From assembly GCA_003455275.1 (NCBI GenBank), contig DMRR01000153.1, positions 1 to 9,162 of the forward strand: 9,162 nt of DNA. The letters are read 5' to 3'. The DNA comes from Bacteroidota bacterium. Lineage in GTDB: Bacteria; Bacteroidota; Bacteroidia; Chitinophagales; UBA10324. The notes below the pieces were generated by a model that did not search any database, was not told where the DNA came from, and saw only the letters and a program-made list of their open reading frames with translations. The position numbers and the translations under genes are program-made. This document shows positions 6,819-9,162 of this stretch, one piece after another. The first letter of the stretch is position 1. Each line of letters opens with the position of its first letter.

Positions 6819-7475
6819 TTACATTTTTTTTGTAGTGTCAGAAGATGAAACAGAAGGGTTAAGGCTTGCGCGATAAGCATCCTGCATGCTTCTTACATAG
6901 GATATTACTTTCCAGATTTGAATTCGGTCAAGTTGCTGTGCATATGATCCCATCATGTTTTTTCCGTAATGAACTGTGAAAAACATTTTGCCTTCAGGAA
7001 GCGCTAATAGGTTATCAGAAAAATAAGATGGTGGAGGTGGAAACTTACTTTTCACATCAGCACCAGTTACAATGTGACCGCTTGCTTTTCCATCCTCACC
7101 ATGACATATTGCACAATAAATATTAAACAATCTTTTGCCTTCGTCCAAAACATCCTGATCAATTGTTAAGGGGTTCTTAACTTCCGCACCTGCCGCCTCA
7201 TAACCTTCAGTAGTGTTGGGGTAATGGAATGGCATATACGAAGATTCAACGCCAAGCATTCCCTGATAAATCGGAATAGTTCCGTCAGGTGATTTTTGAG
7301 CATTCATACTGTCTGCAAAAACTCCATTTGTAAGATATGTTTCATAAGCAACAGGATGAGCCATATCCGGCATATATTCCCATCCCGGAGTTCTCCTTGG
7401 GGAATCGCTGCAACTTTGCATCAGAATTATTATTCCGATTAGCCCTCCTGTTATTATCAACGATTTTTTTATCAT
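6819..7475 (-). CDS. actE: Alternative complex III mono-heme cytochrome c lipoprotein ActE
   Basis: This is a 218-residue periplasm-facing cytochrome c, the electron exit subunit of ACIII and the likely donor to the CuA site of CoxB. The N-terminus is a lipoprotein signal: KK, a hydrophobic stretch at about 5-19, then MQSC with the predicted lipidated C22. A linker of about 85 residues, including GWEYMPDMAHPVAYE (31-45), precedes the heme domain. The heme c site is CAICH (121-125). The probable axial Met is M175 in GKNMMGSYAQQL (171-182); M174 is the alternative. The helix RIQIWKVISYVRSMQ (184-198) is the usual C-terminal class I cytochrome c helix. It starts 20 bases after actD and ends 26 bases before actF. 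Only one CXXCH is present, so this is not the pentaheme ActA. The Ser/Thr/Lys-rich tail after residue 205 looks disordered. Confidence 0.94.
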   Translation of the reverse strand: MIKKSLIITGGLIGIIILMQSCSDSPRRTPGWEYMPDMAHPVAYETYLTNGVFADSMNAQKSPDGTIPIYQGMLGVESSYMPFHYPNTTEGYEAAGAEVKNPLTIDQDVLDEGKRLFNIYCAICHGEDGKASGHIVTGADVKSKFPPPPSYFSDNLLALPEGKMFFTVHYGKNMMGSYAQQLDRIQIWKVISYVRSMQDAYRASLNPSVSSSDTTKKM

Positions 7476-7495
7476 GGTATCTTTTTCGAAAACAA

Positions 7496-8032
7496 TTAAT
7501 AATGTTTAGCTAATTCTTTTTCTTTTATTTCTTCAGCCCCAGTTGACTGCAACATTTGTTTGATTTTATCAATTTCCTGTTGCGATAAATTTTTATGTAA
7601 ATGAAATACAACCCCGAACTTGTCATCTGTGAATCGGTCATCAAGAGTTTCCCTTATTCTACCAGGAAAAAGGCCTGAACGAAGAAGAAATGTAACTGTC
7701 ATTCCAATAGAGGCACACAAAACCGTAAACTCAAACATAATTGGTATAAATGCAGGAAAAGAATAATGTGGTTTGCCCCCAAAGTTTAATGGCCAATCGG
7801 AGGTGAATACCCAAGTCATTAAACTATAAGCTATTGCTGTACCGGTTGCACCGTAAATAAAGCCGGTAATATGCAAACGGGACTCTGCTAAACCAAGTGC
7901 ATCATCCATTCCATGAACAGCAAATGGTGAAATCACATCATAAACATCCATGTGATTTTTCTTCAGTTCGCGCACTGCGCTAACTGCTTTTTCATCGTCG
8001 TTATATATTCCTACTAAAAATTTTCTACTCAT
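7496..8032 (-). CDS. actD: Alternative complex III subunit ActD (DUF3341 family)
   Basis: This 178-residue protein matches the DUF3341/ActD family of ACIII. The N-terminal domain (about 1-50) begins [20 protein letters not shown] and contains the signature [15 protein letters not shown] (34-48). Two membrane helices follow at about 55-76 and 95-118, joined by a loop with [11 protein letters not shown]. The charged C-terminal domain (about 125-178) includes [17 protein letters not shown] and a predicted helix at 150-164. It has no cofactor site; in known complexes it is a structural subunit contacting the large membrane subunits. Its ATG overlaps the actC stop in an ATGA arrangement, a strong sign of coupled translation and equal dosage. 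It ends 20 bases before actE. The assignment is secure by motif and by context, but a biochemical role beyond assembly cannot be read from the sequence. Confidence 0.94.
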   Translation of the reverse strand: MSRKFLVGIYNDDEKAVSAVRELKKNHMDVYDVISPFAVHGMDDALGLAESRLHITGFIYGATGTAIAYSLMTWVFTSDWPLNFGGKPHYSFPAFIPIMFEFTVLCASIGMTVTFLLRSGLFPGRIRETLDDRFTDDKFGVVFHLHKNLSQQEIDKIKQMLQSTGAEEIKEKELAKHY

Positions 8033-9162
8033 GATTGATGAACTTGAAATGATGCTGCAGCTGGTTCGTGGCTGTGATGTGCAGCGGCTGCAGCTTTCTG
8101 CGCATCACCAGAAATTTTCAGAATGTGTTTGGTTTCTGCCATAGCTATTACAGGTGCAACCTTACTGAATAATAAAAATGCAGTAAGGAAGAGTCCAATA
8201 GTTCCAAGGAAAATACTGATTTCGACATAAGTTGGAGAGTAATAAGACCATGCTGATGGAAGATAATCGCGGTGAATTGATGTTACAATAATTACAAATC
8301 TTTCGAACCACATTCCAATATTTATTACGACAGACATGAAGAATGTAAACCAAACATTTCGACGGAGAGGCCGCACCCAAAACAATTGTGGGCTTATTAC
8401 ATTACATGTCATCATGCCCCAATAAGACCACCAATAAGGACCGAGTGCCCGATTTGCGAAAGCATAACCTTCATAAATACTTCCGCTATACCATGCAGTA
8501 AATAATTCAGTAAGATATGCACAACCTACTATAGAGCCTGTTACAACAATGATTTTATTCATTGATTCTATATGCTCAAGTGTTATGTACTGCTGAAGAT
8601 TGAGAACCTTTCTTGCAATCAACATTAAGGAAAGCACCATAGCGAAACCAGAAAAAATTGCTCCGGCTACGAAGTATGGAGGAAAGATAGTTGTGTGCCA
8701 ACCGGGAACTACTGAAGTTGCGAAGTCGAATGATACTATAGTATGAACTGACAATACAAGCGGTGTTGAAATCCCCGCAAGGACGAGTGAAAGTGCTTCA
8801 TGACGCTGCCAATGTTTAGCAGAACCAATCCATCCAAAACTTGCAATCTGATAACAGAACTTTGTAAACTTCTTTTTTGCCCGGTCACGAACGGAAGCTA
8901 AATCAGGAATCAAGCCGGTGTACCAAAACAATAGTGACACGGTGAAGTATGTAGAAATCGCAAACACATCCCACATCAGTGGAGAGTTAAAGTTAGGCCA
9001 TACAGGTCCGCGTGTATTTGGGTAAGGAAGGTTGAAAAAGATGAGCCATACGCGACCCATATGAAATACCGGGAAAAGCCCAGCACAAATTACCGCAAAT
9101 ATTGTCATAGCTTCTGCTGAACGGTTAATTGCCATCCGCCACTTTTGACGAAATAACAAAAG
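8029..9162 (-). CDS. actC: Alternative complex III quinol-binding membrane subunit ActC (NrfD family), 5' end cut
   Basis: This is the large NrfD-like membrane subunit that provides the menaquinol oxidation side of ACIII, next to the iron-sulfur subunit ActB. The frame is open to base 9162, where it reads [19 protein letters not shown], which is an internal segment of the family. A TTG at 9159 could be mistaken for a start, but about 100 N-terminal residues should lie beyond the edge. The visible 377 codons hold about eight helices. The key conserved block is [19 protein letters not shown], then [15 protein letters not shown], at about visible residues 138-174. Its His139 and Asp146 are of the type proposed to lie at the quinol site. 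Other family segments are [20 protein letters not shown] and [12 protein letters not shown]. The tail (about 352-377) is rich in Ala and His. The TGA stop overlaps the actD start (ATGA). No frameshift or stop interrupts the visible frame. Confidence 0.94.
   Translation of the reverse strand, partial: LLLFRQKWRMAINRSAEAMTIFAVICAGLFPVFHMGRVWLIFFNLPYPNTRGPVWPNFNSPLMWDVFAISTYFTVSLLFWYTGLIPDLASVRDRAKKKFTKFCYQIASFGWIGSAKHWQRHEALSLVLAGISTPLVLSVHTIVSFDFATSVVPGWHTTIFPPYFVAGAIFSGFAMVLSLMLIARKVLNLQQYITLEHIESMNKIIVVTGSIVGCAYLTELFTAWYSGSIYEGYAFANRALGPYWWSYWGMMTCNVISPQLFWVRPLRRNVWFTFFMSVVINIGMWFERFVIIVTSIHRDYLPSAWSYYSPTYVEISIFLGTIGLFLTAFLLFSKVAPVIAMAETKHILKISGDAQKAAAAAHHSHEPAAASFQVHQS

Noticed and set aside
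8162..8380. Minus-strand open frame of 72 codons overlapping actC
   Set aside because: It is an alternative frame inside the conserved actC sequence with no family signature.
9157..9159. TTG as the start codon of actC
   Set aside because: The frame continues upstream through CTT at 9162-9160, and the peptide there (LLLFRQKWR) is an internal ActC segment, so the gene is cut by the window edge rather than starting here.

Overview
The window is one continuous minus-strand gene run that encodes most of an aerobic respiratory chain module: an alternative complex III (ACIII, menaquinol:cytochrome c oxidoreductase) followed directly by an A1-type cytochrome c oxidase (aa3/caa3-like). The protein sequences, moderately AT-rich DNA, A-rich leader regions with few clear Shine-Dalgarno motifs, and the fixed order act-cox-ctaB-coxC-coxC-coxD point to a Bacteroidota genome. 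Features such as a CoxA with a His-rich N-terminus and a CoxB with extra N-terminal membrane helices fit that phylum. I cannot place it more finely than that.

Layout in transcription order, from the right edge to the left: actC (9162 to 8029, 5' end cut by the window), actD (8032 to 7496), actE (7475 to 6819), actF (6792 to 5605), coxB (5579 to 4533), coxA (4514 to 2634), ctaB/heme O synthase (2614 to 1721), a short coxC paralog (1712 to 1140), a longer coxC paralog (1127 to 447), a small subunit IV gene (421 to 101), and the first 33 codons of an unidentified membrane-anchored protein (101 to 1, cut by the window). Gaps between genes are 8 to 26 bases, or the genes overlap (ATGA between actC and actD; TAATG between the subunit IV gene and the last partial gene). 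No gene-free stretch exceeds 26 bases, and I see no internal promoter, terminator, RNA gene, repeat, CRISPR or mobile element. Everything is probably one polycistronic transcript whose promoter lies beyond the right edge, where actA and actB would be expected.

How the genes work together: ActC and ActF are the large membrane subunits of ACIII, with ActC forming the quinol side. ActD is a small membrane subunit and ActE is a mono-heme c lipoprotein that probably hands electrons on. CoxB takes up electrons at its CuA site and CoxA reduces O2 at heme a3-CuB while pumping protons. The CoxC proteins and subunit IV are accessory membrane subunits. CtaB makes heme O, the precursor of heme A for CoxA. 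The physical linkage fits the ACIII-oxidase supercomplex known from Bacteroidota.

I found no undescribed system here. The points worth a second look are residue-level: the CuA loop of CoxB has Tyr where the Mg-binding Glu normally sits, its electron-entry Trp position is Phe, one CoxC paralog lacks the usual helix III Glu, and a cut-off gene at the left edge is unidentified.
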